This document shows positions 42,703 through 52,111 of a stretch of DNA of 64,000 nt, one piece after another. The stretch is from Maribacter sp. HTCC2170 (GTDB lineage Bacteria > Bacteroidota > Bacteroidia > Flavobacteriales > Flavobacteriaceae), in the NCBI RefSeq assembly GCF_000153165.2, contig NC_014472.1, forward strand, positions 493,501 to 557,500. Reading direction: 5' to 3'. Each line of letters begins with the position of its first letter. The first letter of the stretch is position 1. The position numbers were made by a program, and so were the translations under genes. The notes beneath the pieces are model-generated. The model was not told the origin of the DNA, did not search any database, and worked only from the letters and a program-made list of their open reading frames with translations.

Positions 42703-43116
42703 ATGTCCCGTAAAAATCTAAGAACAGTTCCTGTCTATAGGAAGGCTCTTGAACTTTGTGCTATGAGCAGAGAGATTGCGTCATATGTCACGTTCAACAA
42801 GGATTTACTAAAACTTTATAAATCCAATAGTCTTAGAGATATAATAGCAGATTCTTTATTGACCGATACCATTCTTATTCCTCAGAAAATTGCTCAGACC
42901 GAATTCTCTTTATCCCAAGATGAGAAAATAAAAAATGTCTCTTATATCAATATCATGATTAAGAATATAAATTCATACTGCACGGGGTTGGAGCGTGATG
43001 GGGTAAAAGAAAAAGAATATTTGAACCTCTTGAGACAAGAAATAAAGAGTTTTAGGGAATCGTTTAAAAAATGGACTGGTACGTTACCAAATAACGGAAA
43101 TGCATCGCTCTCCTAA
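42703..43116 (+). CDS. Helical-bundle protein of unknown function
   Basis: 137 residues, no signal peptide, nearly all helix. The start VPVYRKALELCAMSREIASYV and the middle LTDTILIPQKIAQTEFSLS resemble in pattern the four-helix bundle family related to 23S rRNA intervening-sequence proteins (a Tyr/Lys-rich first helix, then IPxxIA); the similarity is weak. It stands divergently from the Lrp-family regulator with 109 bp between them and upstream of purU. Not recognised with confidence. Confidence 0.6.
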   Translation: MSRKNLRTVPVYRKALELCAMSREIASYVTFNKDLLKLYKSNSLRDIIADSLLTDTILIPQKIAQTEFSLSQDEKIKNVSYINIMIKNINSYCTGLERDGVKEKEYLNLLRQEIKSFRESFKKWTGTLPNNGNASLS

Positions 43117-43183
43117 TAGGGGCCCATCATAATTCACCAAGAAAATTCAACAATATTATAATAGTTTGATGTTATTTATGTTC

Positions 43184-43191
43184 TAATTTTG
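43184..43191 (+). promoter_or_regulatory. -7 box of purU
   Basis: TAATTTTG, a perfect -7 box. It overlaps the TTG at 43189 that opens the purU frame, so translation should start downstream, at the TTG at 43210. Confidence 0.5.
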
Positions 43192-43209
43192 AGAACTAAA
43201 GCATTACTG

Positions 43210-44061
43210 TTGAAAACTACTATACTTATTCATTGCCCAGATCAATCAGGAATTATTAGTGCTGTAACGACTTTTATTCATTCAAGAGGGGGGAATATTA
43301 CCTATCTAGATCAGCATGTAGACCAACAGGCCGATGTGTTTTTTATGCGATTGGAAAGCGATTTTAAAAAAAATGCGTTCCAACCTATTGATTTCAAAAA
43401 TGAATTTAATTCAACTTTGGCTGATCACTATCAAATGGAATGGAGTTTGGATTTAGACGAAACCCTGCCCAAAATGGCCATTTTCGTTTCTAAATATAAT
43501 CACTGTCTTTATGATATCTTAAGTAGGTTCAATTCCGGTGAATTAAACGTTGAAATCCCATTTATAATAAGCAATCATGAAGATTTAGGTTATATCGCAA
43601 ATCAGTTTAAAATTCCATTTTATCATATTCCAGTCACAAAAGATTCAAAACAAGAAGCCGAAAAGAAACAATTACGGCTTTTGAAAGAACATAAAGTTGA
43701 TTTTGTGGTGTTAGCTAGATATATGCAAATTATAAGTAGTGGGTTGATCAATGAATTTCCTAATAAAATAATTAACATCCACCATTCTTTCTTGCCTGCA
43801 TTTGCAGGTGCAAAGCCGTACCATGCAGCATTTGAAAGAGGGGTCAAGATTATTGGTGCCACCAGCCATTATGTTACCGAAGAGTTGGATGCCGGACCAA
43901 TTATTGAACAAGATGTAACAACGGTATCCCATTCCCATACCATCAAAGATTTTATTGCCAAAGGCCGAGATCTTGAAAAAATAGTGTTGTCAAGAGCGGT
44001 AGCCCAACATATTGAGCGTAAAACCATGGTCTATAATAACAAAACAGTAATATTTTCTTAA
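43210..44061 (+). CDS. purU: Formyltetrahydrofolate deformylase
   Basis: Hydrolyses 10-formyltetrahydrofolate to formate and tetrahydrofolate, balancing the one-carbon pool and feeding formate to purine synthesis. About 283 residues: an ACT domain (1-80, beginning KTTILIHCPDQSGIISAVTTFI in part) and the PurN-like catalytic domain (about 85-283) with VVLARYMQIIS, IINIHHSFLPAFAGAKPYH (catalytic Asn and His) and EELDAGPIIEQD (catalytic Asp). The start is a TTG at 43210: homologues begin there and the promoter box covers the earlier TTG. Confidence 0.95.
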   Translation: MKTTILIHCPDQSGIISAVTTFIHSRGGNITYLDQHVDQQADVFFMRLESDFKKNAFQPIDFKNEFNSTLADHYQMEWSLDLDETLPKMAIFVSKYNHCLYDILSRFNSGELNVEIPFIISNHEDLGYIANQFKIPFYHIPVTKDSKQEAEKKQLRLLKEHKVDFVVLARYMQIISSGLINEFPNKIINIHHSFLPAFAGAKPYHAAFERGVKIIGATSHYVTEELDAGPIIEQDVTTVSHSHTIKDFIAKGRDLEKIVLSRAVAQHIERKTMVYNNKTVIFS

Positions 44062-44084
44062 CAGGTTAAAACAAAAAAATAAAG

Positions 44085-44792
44085 ATGAAAAGAAAAATAA
44101 TGATCTTAATTGTTTTATTTCAGGCAGTGGCCTGTGGAGAGCTACAGCAAGTTGTAAATCAGCTACCGCAGGGGGGTAATGGAGTAAGCAATTTGGAAAT
44201 TGGGCAAGGACTTAGGGAAGCACTTGACTTGGGCATCGACAAACAAGTTAGCAAACTAACTGCTACTGATGGATTTTATAAAAATGAATTGGTAAAAATA
44301 TTATTACCCGATGAACTTCAAAAGGTGGATAAAACCTTAAGAGATATAGGACTGGGTAATTTGGCTGATGAGGGCTTAAAAGTCCTCAACCGGGCTGCCG
44401 AAGATGCGGTTAAAGAGGCCACACCAATATTTATTAACGCCGTAAAAGGTATTACTTTCAATGATGCAAAAAATATTTTATTGGGGGATGACGACGCCGC
44501 AACCCAATACCTTACCAATGCAACCCAAAATGCTTTGTACACCAAGTTTAATCCCGTTATCAAGAATTCATTCGAAAAAGTTGGAGCTGATCAAATCTGG
44601 AGCAATTTAATAAATAGGTACAACAGCATACCGCTTACTAAAAAAGTAAATCCGGACTTAACGGACTATGTAACCAATGAGGCTTTGAATGGTGTGTATA
44701 CTATGATAGCTATAGAAGAGAAAGAGATTAGAACAAAGGTATCGTCCCGAACTACCGATTTGCTTAGAAAAGTATTTACACTACAAGATTAA
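44085..44792 (+). CDS. DUF4197 domain lipoprotein
   Basis: 235 residues with a lipoprotein signal (Cys at about residue 17 in FQAVACGE). The rest matches DUF4197: EIGQGLREALDLGIDKQVSKLTATDGFYKNELVKILLP, FINAVKGITFNDAKNILLGDDDAATQYL and the C-terminal DYVTNEALNGVYTMIAIEEKEIR (all in part). The family is found in the envelope of many Gram-negatives without a known role. 24 bp after purU and probably co-transcribed with it. Confidence 0.9.
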   Translation: MKRKIMILIVLFQAVACGELQQVVNQLPQGGNGVSNLEIGQGLREALDLGIDKQVSKLTATDGFYKNELVKILLPDELQKVDKTLRDIGLGNLADEGLKVLNRAAEDAVKEATPIFINAVKGITFNDAKNILLGDDDAATQYLTNATQNALYTKFNPVIKNSFEKVGADQIWSNLINRYNSIPLTKKVNPDLTDYVTNEALNGVYTMIAIEEKEIRTKVSSRTTDLLRKVFTLQD

Positions 44793-44956
44793 CTCAAAAA
44801 AATCACTCAGAACCAGACAATAAAACTGTTAAAATTCCGTTTTACAAAAAAAGCAATAATTTCCTATTGCTAATCTTTAGTTAGCATTTAGAATTATATA
44901 ATAAAAGATTTTTATACCGAATTATTTGAGTTAGTAATTTTTTGAGTTAGTTAGTT

Positions 44957-44985
44957 AAAACCGGTGGGAGCACCGGTTTTTTTTT
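44957..44985 (+). terminator. Strong intrinsic terminator
   Basis: Perfect 10-bp stem AAAACCGGTG / CACCGGTTTT, GGAG loop, nine T. Confidence 0.9.
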
Positions 44986-45075
44986 ATTCACTAACGTTAA
45001 GAATAGTTTAAAATTAGCAAGCTTAAACATTAGAAGTTTTAACGTTTTTCTGCTGAATTTTAACTTATCTCAGGG

Positions 45076-45106
45076 GTAAACTATTATCGGGGATTACTCT
45101 TTTAAG
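45076..45106 (+). promoter_or_regulatory. Degenerate operator-like site upstream of the AraC-type gene (copy D)
   Basis: GTAAACTATTATCGG at 45076-45090 matches the first half-site of the three operators at 46604, 46984 and 53069; the second half is poorly kept (ends TTTTAAG) and 3 bp closer. It lies 62 bp before the ATG at 45169, which would allow autoregulation. Uncertain. Confidence 0.35.
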
Positions 45107-45168
45107 TTTTTTTTAAGATTTGAACTTCATTTATTGATTAACTTGAAACGAGCTAATTCATCAATCAA

Positions 45169-46596
45169 ATGAGGCATATAGGAATCTTAATCACATTCTT
45201 TTTATTATGCATAAAAGCCTATCCTGCCGTACCTATCGAACATAAGGAGAGTTTTTATAATAATAAAATCTTACCCAATTTTATATTTTCAACAACTTCA
45301 AACTTATTTGAGGAAGATGAGGTCTATGGTCAATCACCAATTTTAGACAATGGAATAACAAAAATTTCTTTAGGATTAAACACATTTTCGTTAAACGTCA
45401 TTGAGCCTACATTGTTCTCAAATAATACCTCTGCGGCGAATATTTCACAATCAATCACAAATGATTATCCACCAAGAATTAACCTTTCGTCATTCTTGTA
45501 TCTATATGTGGCTTTAATTGGCTTTTATATTGCCGCCGTTCTACAATTCAATAAAAAAATAGATCGCATCGCAAAAATATTGATAAGTTGTTTCATATTC
45601 ATTCACTCTATATTCATTCTTCATATTTGTTTGAATATGACCAATTATCACTATCAATATCCTCATTCATTCAGGATGTCCACCTTATTTTCATTTCTTT
45701 ATGGTCCCCTGTTATATTTCTATTTCAAGAGAATCACCCAACAATATCAATTTAAAAAAGAAGATCTATTGCATTTGACCCCAACACTTCTTTTGTTATT
45801 TGTGTTGTTCCCTACCTATATTTTGCCTTCTGACGAAAAACTAACCTTGATGATAGAAAGGGTTTCTCTGGGTAGAAGTGTAACTGATTTGGCCATCATC
45901 GTTTTTAAACTTTTGTCATTGACTATTTATGGTTACTTCATTCGCAAGGTATATTTGAATTCCAAATCAAATAAAGGGTTGGGCAAACAAAACAGATTAT
46001 GGCAATCAAATCTTTATACAATTCATTTCATTTATATAGGCAGCTATGCGGCATATGGAATTTTACTAAGTAACGGCATAACCTCTGGATTTTTATATCA
46101 TTTACAAGTAATATTAATGGCATTAATGGTAATGTATCTTGGATATTCCGCCAATGTTCAACCTAATGTTTTTAGCGGAATTTTCACTCTTAGCGATAAG
46201 TATTTCTTCAAATACGAAAAATCAGGACTTACAAACAGCTTGTCCCAGGAATTAAAAACCCTCTTATTGGATTTATTGAACAAAGAAAAAATATATAGGG
46301 AGAATAATATCAATCTGGAAAAATTAGCGAACAGATTGAATACGACCAGACATAATGCTTCACAAGTCATTAATGAGCATTTTGATATGAATTTCCATGA
46401 ATTGATCAATAAGTATCGAATAGATGAAGCAAAAGATATTTTTAATAGGGACTACCAAAGAAACCTGAATATAATTGACGTTGCATATGAAGTTGGGTAC
46501 AATAACAAAGTGACTTTCAACAAAGCATTTAAAAAAGATACCAACTTAACCCCCAGCGAATACCAAAGAGTTGCTCTAAAAGCAACAACAATGTAA
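45169..46596 (+). CDS. Membrane-anchored AraC-type transcriptional regulator
   Basis: 475 residues in three parts. A signal-like N-terminus leads to an extracytoplasmic stretch (about 20-100). Then come seven or so hydrophobic helices (about 104-330; first INLSSFLYLYVALIGFYIAAV). The C-terminal 105 residues are an AraC DNA-binding domain with two helix-turn-helix units: INLEKLANRLNTTRHNASQVI and IIDVAYEVGYNNKVTFNKAFKK, ending LTPSEYQ. It should sense a signal at the membrane and act on DNA directly. Its location, next to a susCD operon and direct-repeat operators, makes it the likely local activator. Confidence 0.92.
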   Translation: MRHIGILITFFLLCIKAYPAVPIEHKESFYNNKILPNFIFSTTSNLFEEDEVYGQSPILDNGITKISLGLNTFSLNVIEPTLFSNNTSAANISQSITNDYPPRINLSSFLYLYVALIGFYIAAVLQFNKKIDRIAKILISCFIFIHSIFILHICLNMTNYHYQYPHSFRMSTLFSFLYGPLLYFYFKRITQQYQFKKEDLLHLTPTLLLLFVLFPTYILPSDEKLTLMIERVSLGRSVTDLAIIVFKLLSLTIYGYFIRKVYLNSKSNKGLGKQNRLWQSNLYTIHFIYIGSYAAYGILLSNGITSGFLYHLQVILMALMVMYLGYSANVQPNVFSGIFTLSDKYFFKYEKSGLTNSLSQELKTLLLDLLNKEKIYRENNINLEKLANRLNTTRHNASQVINEHFDMNFHELINKYRIDEAKDIFNRDYQRNLNIIDVAYEVGYNNKVTFNKAFKKDTNLTPSEYQRVALKATTM

Positions 46597-46603
46597 AAAA
46601 TCA

Positions 46604-46637
46604 GTAATCATACATCGGAAACGTAAACGTTTATAAG
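46604..46637 (+). promoter_or_regulatory. Direct-repeat operator, copy A
   Basis: Half-sites GTAATCATACATCGG and GTAAACGTTTATAAG, 19 bp apart start to start. A -7-like box TTATTTTG follows at 46665-46672, 27 bp after the operator, the same layout as in copies B and C. A GGAAA...TTTCC inverted repeat brackets the second half-site. Confidence 0.65.
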
Positions 46638-46679
46638 ACTTTCCTATTAATTCCTCTATTGCCCTTTATTTTGATGGAC

Positions 46680-46806
46680 ACTACTATAATGTAAAGCAGC
46701 TCTGAAAACTTACTTGTATTGTATTAGAAAACTTCTTTTTAATAATTAGAGTGACGTTTGAATTAGTCATCAAACATGTTCAGGGCTGCGCTTTATATTT
46801 ACTTTC
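46680..46806 (+). ncRNA. Orphan leader-like structured element, copy A
   Basis: About 120 nt downstream of operator A and its -7 box. A long-range stem pairs GCAGCTCTGA (46696-46705) with TCAGGGCTGC (46780-46789), extended by AAAGC / GCTTT. Inside is a small hairpin TTTGA / TCAAA. It is closely similar to copy C and more distantly to the susC leader (copy B), but no gene follows within 390 bp. It could be a small RNA or a relic leader. No T-run terminator is visible. Confidence 0.45.
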
Positions 46807-46983
46807 ACTCCTCTAAAAAATCAGCTAATCACGGCACTAATCACTTGAGTCCATCTAAAATGACTTTGAATATTTTAGTTCAAATCGCTTTCAAATCACT
46901 GCAAATCAAATATTTAAACTAACTACTACGCCACAAATAATATAACATAAGGGACTCCTTCTGTTATAAAAGGTAAATTAAGA

Positions 46984-47017
46984 GTAAACATTCATCGGAA
47001 AAGTAAACGTTTATAAG
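46984..47017 (+). promoter_or_regulatory. Direct-repeat operator, copy B, of the susC promoter
   Basis: Half-sites GTAAACATTCATCGG and GTAAACGTTTATAAG, 19 bp apart. A -7-like box TTTCTTTG stands at 47046-47053, 28 bp after the operator and about 145 bp before the susC ATG. No TTG at -33, consistent with an activator-dependent promoter whose activator sits against the -33 region. Confidence 0.7.
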
Positions 47018-47059
47018 TCTTTCCCAAAATTATGTTAAGAGGATGTTTCTTTGACCCGA

Positions 47060-47198
47060 ATGACTAATTAAATGTTGACAGCTCTATTGTAAATACAATA
47101 TGAATACATCTTATCAAAATGTAATCATAGATTGAATCTCTATTCAAATTTAGGCTGCACAAAAGTCACTTCATAACTAACTCATTAAAATTCTAAGT
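47060..47198 (+). promoter_or_regulatory. Structured 5-prime leader of susC, copy B of the repeated element
   Basis: Leader of about 138 nt between the inferred transcription start and the susC ATG. CAGCTCTA (47079-47086) can pair with TAGGCTG (47151-47157) with one bulged base, the same long-range stem as in copies A and C. The inner hairpin reads ATTGAAT / ATTCAAT-type, again base-paired though its letters differ. A regulatory role, for example sRNA-controlled translation, is inferred. Confidence 0.5.
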
Positions 47199-50100
47199 AT
47201 GAAAAAAAAATGTATTTGGGTGTTTATGCTTTATTTAATTGGATTGTCCTCAGCATACGCACAAGAAAAAACAGTTTCCGGTAATGTAACGGATCAGGCA
47301 GGCGTACCCTTGCCCGGTGTGAACATTCTAATAAAAGAAACTACAACAGGTATCCAAACTGATTTTGATGGCAACTATGCCATACAAGCAAGCCAAGGTC
47401 AAGTTCTTGTCTTTTCCTATATAGGGCAAAAAACAGTTGAGGTTACCATCGGGGCAAGCAACGTAATTAATATACAAATGGATGAGGCAGCAGAATCGCT
47501 TGAAGAGGTTGTTGTCACCGCTCAGGGTATTAGGCGTGAGAAAAAGGCATTAGGTTATGCCGTTACTACATTAGACGGAGAAGATGTCGCCAAAAGGCCT
47601 GAAACTGATGTTGCCCGTGCATTATCTGGCCAAATCCCCGGTGTAAATATTCTTGGTGGTAGTGGTCTTGCAGGTAGTGGAACCAATATTACAATTAGAG
47701 GTTTCTCAACAATGACAGGAAGCAACCAACCACTAATTATTGTTGATGGTGTTCCGTTTTCAAATGCCACAAACGAGACAAGTACCTTTTCTACAAGTGA
47801 ATCTGGGAACAATTCAGCTAGTAGATTGTTGGATTTAGACCCTAATAATATTTCAAATTTAAGTGTTTTAAAAGGTCTAAGTGCAACTGTTCTTTATGGC
47901 GAGCAAGGTAGGAACGGTGTTATTCTTATAACCACAAAAAGTGGCTCATCAAATTCAACACAAAATAAGCTTGAGGTAACTGTGAACTCATCTTATTACA
48001 TAGAACAAATCGCCTCTTTGCCTGATTATCAAGACAGATATGGTGGTGGCTGGCAACAAAGTAGAGGAAAAGCCTTTAGTAATTGGGGTTCTGAATTCAC
48101 CACACCTTATGAGCAAATATTACATGTTTATTCGGGAAATGCTTACAGTTCTGTTCAGCAAGGTGGAGGAAATTTTAACGCCTCATTCCCACAATTCGCC
48201 GGTGTAACAACATATGAGTACAAGCCTTATGACAGTGTTAAGAATTTCTTCAATACTGGTTACACAGCCGTTAACAATATTAATGTCACAAAGTCAACCG
48301 AAAATGCCAGCTTCAACTTGAGTTATTCGAATAGTGACCAAAAAGGGTTTACGCCAAACAACACCCTTAGAAGAAACAATTTCAGCGTTGGTGGAACAGC
48401 AAAATTATCCAACAAGTTCACTTTTAGTGGCACCATGAATTATGTGAATACCGATAAAAAAAATCCACCAAACGCCGCAAGTACAGGATCTAGTAATGTC
48501 AGTTCTGGGGGATCAGGAATATTTGCAAACGTATTGTATACTCCACGTTCAGTTGATCTTATGGGACTCCCGTTCGAAGATGACCAACATAGGAGTGTTT
48601 ATTATAGAACAACCAATAGTATCCAAAACCCAAGATGGACAGCGGAAAATGAGATTGATGCGGAGATTACCGATAGAGTGTTTTTCTCTATGGCTGGCAC
48701 ATACAAATTCAATGATTATCTGTCCGCGACCTGGAGATCGGGTTTCGATGGTTATAATGAAACATCTTCATTCAGTGTGAACAAAGGGGGTATATATCTT
48801 CCCGATGGTTTGTATTACGAATCTAGAAATACCGGAAAAATTTGGGATCACTCGCTTCTAATAAATCTTTCAAAAGATTTCAGTGATAACTTCAATCTGT
48901 CATTTGATGCCGGGTTCAACTCTAGAAGAAACACTTTCAACTCTTCCAGTGTTCAGTATGACAAGCAATTGGTCTATGGTTCATTTTTTGCCAATAATTT
49001 CGAGGACAAAGTAGCAACAGACTTATTTCAATCACAAGAAAACGTTTTTGGTGCTTTTGGTTCAGCTACATTGGGATATAAGAATTTTGCTTATTTGAAT
49101 ATTGCCGGTAGAAACGATTGGGCTTCTACACATGAAACAGGCAACAATTCATTGTTTTATCCTAGTGCCAGTTTATCATTTGTTCCAACCTCGGCATTCT
49201 CTGGACTTAAGAGTAATAACGGGTTGAATTATCTTAAACTGCGTGTCGGCTACGGAAGCTCCGCAAATTTTGCAGATCCTTACGTCACCAGAGATAGATT
49301 AGGTGTTTCTGCAAAAGCATGGCTAGACGCAAACGGAAATGCAGTCAACATTAATGGTAGCCCTGTCAATATAAATGATAGTGGAATCAATCGCCTAGGA
49401 AATCCAAACTTGAAGCCTGAGCTGGTCACAGAGGTAGAATTAGGTCTTGAATTAAAAGCCTTTAAAAATAGAATAGGACTTGAAGCAAGCGTCTATTCAA
49501 AAGAAGCAACCGACCAAATTCTCGATAAAAGACTGGATCCGTCAAGTGGTTATACAGTTACAGCGATAAATGCAGGTAAATTAAAAACTGAAGGGATTGA
49601 AGTAGGATTTAATGCCATTCCTGTTAGAACTGAGAATTTTCAATGGGATTTTATCTTAAACTATGATGCTTACGAAAGTATTGTAACGGAATTACCAGGT
49701 GGTGAAGAAGATGCATTATTCTTGTCTGGTCCTTTTTCCAATTTAGGGAACTTCGCTATTCAAGGGAAACCATTTAATGTAATGCAAGGGGTATTGGTTC
49801 AGAGAGATGCTGCGGGCAACCCAATTGTTGGAACTGATGGACTTTATCTAACAGAAGATGAGCTAGGCATCATCGGAGACCCCAATCCAGATTGGCGCGG
49901 GAGCTTCATTAATAACATCTCATATAAAGATCTAAGCTTTTCTATGCAATGGGATTACACCCATGGAGGCGATATGTATTCCGCTACCGCAAATACCATT
50001 ACCATAAGAGGTTTGGCCGGAGAAACTGATTTTGATCGATCAATTCCTGTTGTTGCAGCAGGTGTAAAACAAGATGGATCTGTGAATGATATCCAAATTA

Positions 50101-50411
50101 CAGCGAATGACCAATACTGGGAAAATTATGGACAAGATGAGTTTAAGGTTTACGATGCAACACATTTAAGATTAAGGGAGGTCTCACTTTCTTATAGCTT
50201 ACCTAAGAAGGCCTTAGAAAATACTCCGTTTGGCAACATAACTTTTTCTGCAACAGGCAACAATTTATGGTTTAAGGCTTTCAATTTTCCTGACTCCATA
50301 AATTTTGACCCAGCTATTTCCAGTGAAGGAGTAGGAAATTCACGGGGGTTTGATTTACTGACAGGACCAACTGCCAAAAGGTATGGTTTATCTGTAAGAG
50401 CGTCATTTTAA
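47199..50411 (+). CDS. SusC/RagA family TonB-dependent outer-membrane transporter
   Basis: A 1070-residue TonB-dependent importer that works with the SusD-like lipoprotein encoded 21 bp downstream. Signal peptide to about 22 (SSAYAQ); carboxypeptidase-D-like domain (about 26-105: VSGNVTDQAGVPLPGVNILIKETTTG in part); the plug (about 112-250, with EEVVVTAQGIRREKKALGYAV, SGQIPGVNI and LKGLSATVLYGEQGRNGVILITTK, all in part); then a 22-strand barrel ending in aromatic RYGLSVRASF. Its substrate is unknown: no glycosidase, sulfatase or peptidase gene is linked. Transcribed from the operator-B promoter. Confidence 0.96.
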   Translation: MKKKCIWVFMLYLIGLSSAYAQEKTVSGNVTDQAGVPLPGVNILIKETTTGIQTDFDGNYAIQASQGQVLVFSYIGQKTVEVTIGASNVINIQMDEAAESLEEVVVTAQGIRREKKALGYAVTTLDGEDVAKRPETDVARALSGQIPGVNILGGSGLAGSGTNITIRGFSTMTGSNQPLIIVDGVPFSNATNETSTFSTSESGNNSASRLLDLDPNNISNLSVLKGLSATVLYGEQGRNGVILITTKSGSSNSTQNKLEVTVNSSYYIEQIASLPDYQDRYGGGWQQSRGKAFSNWGSEFTTPYEQILHVYSGNAYSSVQQGGGNFNASFPQFAGVTTYEYKPYDSVKNFFNTGYTAVNNINVTKSTENASFNLSYSNSDQKGFTPNNTLRRNNFSVGGTAKLSNKFTFSGTMNYVNTDKKNPPNAASTGSSNVSSGGSGIFANVLYTPRSVDLMGLPFEDDQHRSVYYRTTNSIQNPRWTAENEIDAEITDRVFFSMAGTYKFNDYLSATWRSGFDGYNETSSFSVNKGGIYLPDGLYYESRNTGKIWDHSLLINLSKDFSDNFNLSFDAGFNSRRNTFNSSSVQYDKQLVYGSFFANNFEDKVATDLFQSQENVFGAFGSATLGYKNFAYLNIAGRNDWASTHETGNNSLFYPSASLSFVPTSAFSGLKSNNGLNYLKLRVGYGSSANFADPYVTRDRLGVSAKAWLDANGNAVNINGSPVNINDSGINRLGNPNLKPELVTEVELGLELKAFKNRIGLEASVYSKEATDQILDKRLDPSSGYTVTAINAGKLKTEGIEVGFNAIPVRTENFQWDFILNYDAYESIVTELPGGEEDALFLSGPFSNLGNFAIQGKPFNVMQGVLVQRDAAGNPIVGTDGLYLTEDELGIIGDPNPDWRGSFINNISYKDLSFSMQWDYTHGGDMYSATANTITIRGLAGETDFDRSIPVVAAGVKQDGSVNDIQITANDQYWENYGQDEFKVYDATHLRLREVSLSYSLPKKALENTPFGNITFSATGNNLWFKAFNFPDSINFDPAISSEGVGNSRGFDLLTGPTAKRYGLSVRASF

Positions 50412-50432
50412 AAACAAAAACATTAAATAACT

Positions 50433-52100
50433 ATGAGTACAAAATATAAAATATCTATAGCCATTTGTGCAATGTTTGTTCTGTTAGGCTCTTGTGAGTC
50501 GGTAGATTTAAACGTGAACAATGACCCAAATAATGCTTCACCGGACAATTCAGACGTCAATTTACTATTGAATGGTGCCATGCTGAACTTTACATCATGG
50601 ATTGGTGAAGAGGATGAAGATAACCGTGAAGGATTTCAAGCAGGAATGCAGGTTGTTAGAATGCTCCATATGTTTGGGCCTTTGTATGAAAATGCTTTTG
50701 AGCCGGGAGATTTTGATGATGTTTGGAGGCAAAGTTTTTCCGGTCACTTATCTGATATTCAGACCATTAAAAAGAATGCAATTGAAAATAATTTATCGCA
50801 TCATTTAGGGGTGGCTCAAATTTTGGAGTCCTATACGCTAACTGTTTTGGTTGATTATTTTGGTGACATCCCTTATTCAGAGGCATTCGCCGGGGCTGAA
50901 AATTTTGACGCTGCGCTGGATGATGACGCTGCTGTTTATGGTATTGCCATGTCATTGCTAGATGAGGCAATTGCAAACTTAGCACTTTCTCCAGCTTCAA
51001 GTATTTCTTCGACAGGAGATTTGTTCTACTTCGGTGATTTAGATAAATGGACCACCTTAGCAAAAACTTTAAAATTAAGAATTTACAACAATACGAGGTT
51101 GGTTGATTCTAATGCCCTAGCAGGGATAAACGCGCTTTTGGCTGATGGTGATCTTATCGATTCAGCCAGTGAAGATTTTACGGTTTTTTATGGCACCAAT
51201 TCATCCTCACCTGATATCAGACATCCTCAATTCATTAATAATTATGAAAACACTCCTAGTGGTGAGTATATGTCAATGTATTTTATGAATCTATTGGTAA
51301 ATGGTTTCGATTCCCCTGATCCAAGGACAAGATATTATATCTATAGACAGGTTGATGAATATCCTCCTGCCGATGCCCAAGGTATATTTGATTTTCCATG
51401 TTTAGCGGAAAGTTATCCTACGCATTATGTTCCCGGTGTTGACCCGTTCTGTACTTCTATCGGTGATGGTTACTGGGGTAGAATTCATGGGGATAACCAA
51501 GGTCTGCCTTCAGATTCTGACAAGATAACGACTTGGGGCACCTACCCAATTGGTGGAAAATTTGATGATGATTCATTCTCAGCAGTTACTAAATCCTCAG
51601 GAATGAGTGGTGCCGGAATTCAACCGATTATGTTATCATCTTTCGTGTACCTAATGAGGGCCGAAGCCGCCTTAACGCTAGGAACAACAGATGATGCAGC
51701 TGCAATGTTAGAAGCTGGCATTAGAGCTTCTTTAAATAAGGTTATCAATTTTGACAGTAGTATAAATAGTCCGTTGGCCGCTACAGCGACGAATATTGAT
51801 GATTATGTGAACGAAATTATAACTGATTATGGAGCAGGATCTGATGCAGAAAAACTCAATATTATTATGACGCAAGCATTTATATCATCTTGGGGTAACC
51901 CAGTTGAGGCGTACAATAATTATAGGAGAACAGGAATGCCGCTAAACTTGCAGCCAACGCAAACCTCAACACCTGGCGCTTTCATTAGGTCATTTAAATA
52001 CCCTTCTGTCGCAATAGACAACAATCCAAATATCAATCCTAAAGAAAATCAAGGTGTAAAGGTATTTTGGGATACTAATTCAACAAACTTAGATTTTTAA
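50433..52100 (+). CDS. SusD/RagB family surface lipoprotein
   Basis: A 555-residue lipoprotein that forms the lid of the SusC transporter and captures substrate at the surface. The lipobox Cys is in LLGSCES (about residue 22), followed by acidic/Asn-rich residues typical of surface export. TPR-like helices with LGVAQILESYTLTVLVDYFGDIPYSEA and LDKWTTLAKTLKLRIYNN (in part) fit the SusD-like_2 branch, often linked with peptide or non-glycan uptake as well as glycans. Follows susC by 21 bp and precedes a third lipoprotein by 11 bp. Confidence 0.94.
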   Translation: MSTKYKISIAICAMFVLLGSCESVDLNVNNDPNNASPDNSDVNLLLNGAMLNFTSWIGEEDEDNREGFQAGMQVVRMLHMFGPLYENAFEPGDFDDVWRQSFSGHLSDIQTIKKNAIENNLSHHLGVAQILESYTLTVLVDYFGDIPYSEAFAGAENFDAALDDDAAVYGIAMSLLDEAIANLALSPASSISSTGDLFYFGDLDKWTTLAKTLKLRIYNNTRLVDSNALAGINALLADGDLIDSASEDFTVFYGTNSSSPDIRHPQFINNYENTPSGEYMSMYFMNLLVNGFDSPDPRTRYYIYRQVDEYPPADAQGIFDFPCLAESYPTHYVPGVDPFCTSIGDGYWGRIHGDNQGLPSDSDKITTWGTYPIGGKFDDDSFSAVTKSSGMSGAGIQPIMLSSFVYLMRAEAALTLGTTDDAAAMLEAGIRASLNKVINFDSSINSPLAATATNIDDYVNEIITDYGAGSDAEKLNIIMTQAFISSWGNPVEAYNNYRRTGMPLNLQPTQTSTPGAFIRSFKYPSVAIDNNPNINPKENQGVKVFWDTNSTNLDF

Positions 52101-52111
52101 AAAATAGACTT

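Larger units (their letters stand above)
44793..45168 (+). ncRNA. Intergenic region with a possible small RNA ending at a strong terminator
   Basis: 376 bp without a coding frame. A very strong terminator (44957-44985: AAAACCGGTG / CACCGGTTTT, GGAG loop, nine T) stands 165 bp after the DUF4197 stop, far for a 3-prime end. Before it the 10-mer TTTGAGTTAG occurs twice, 16 bp apart (44925 and 44941). Either the DUF4197 mRNA has a long tail or a short RNA is made here. The last 180 bp is the control region of the AraC-type gene, including the operator-like site at 45076. Confidence 0.3.
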
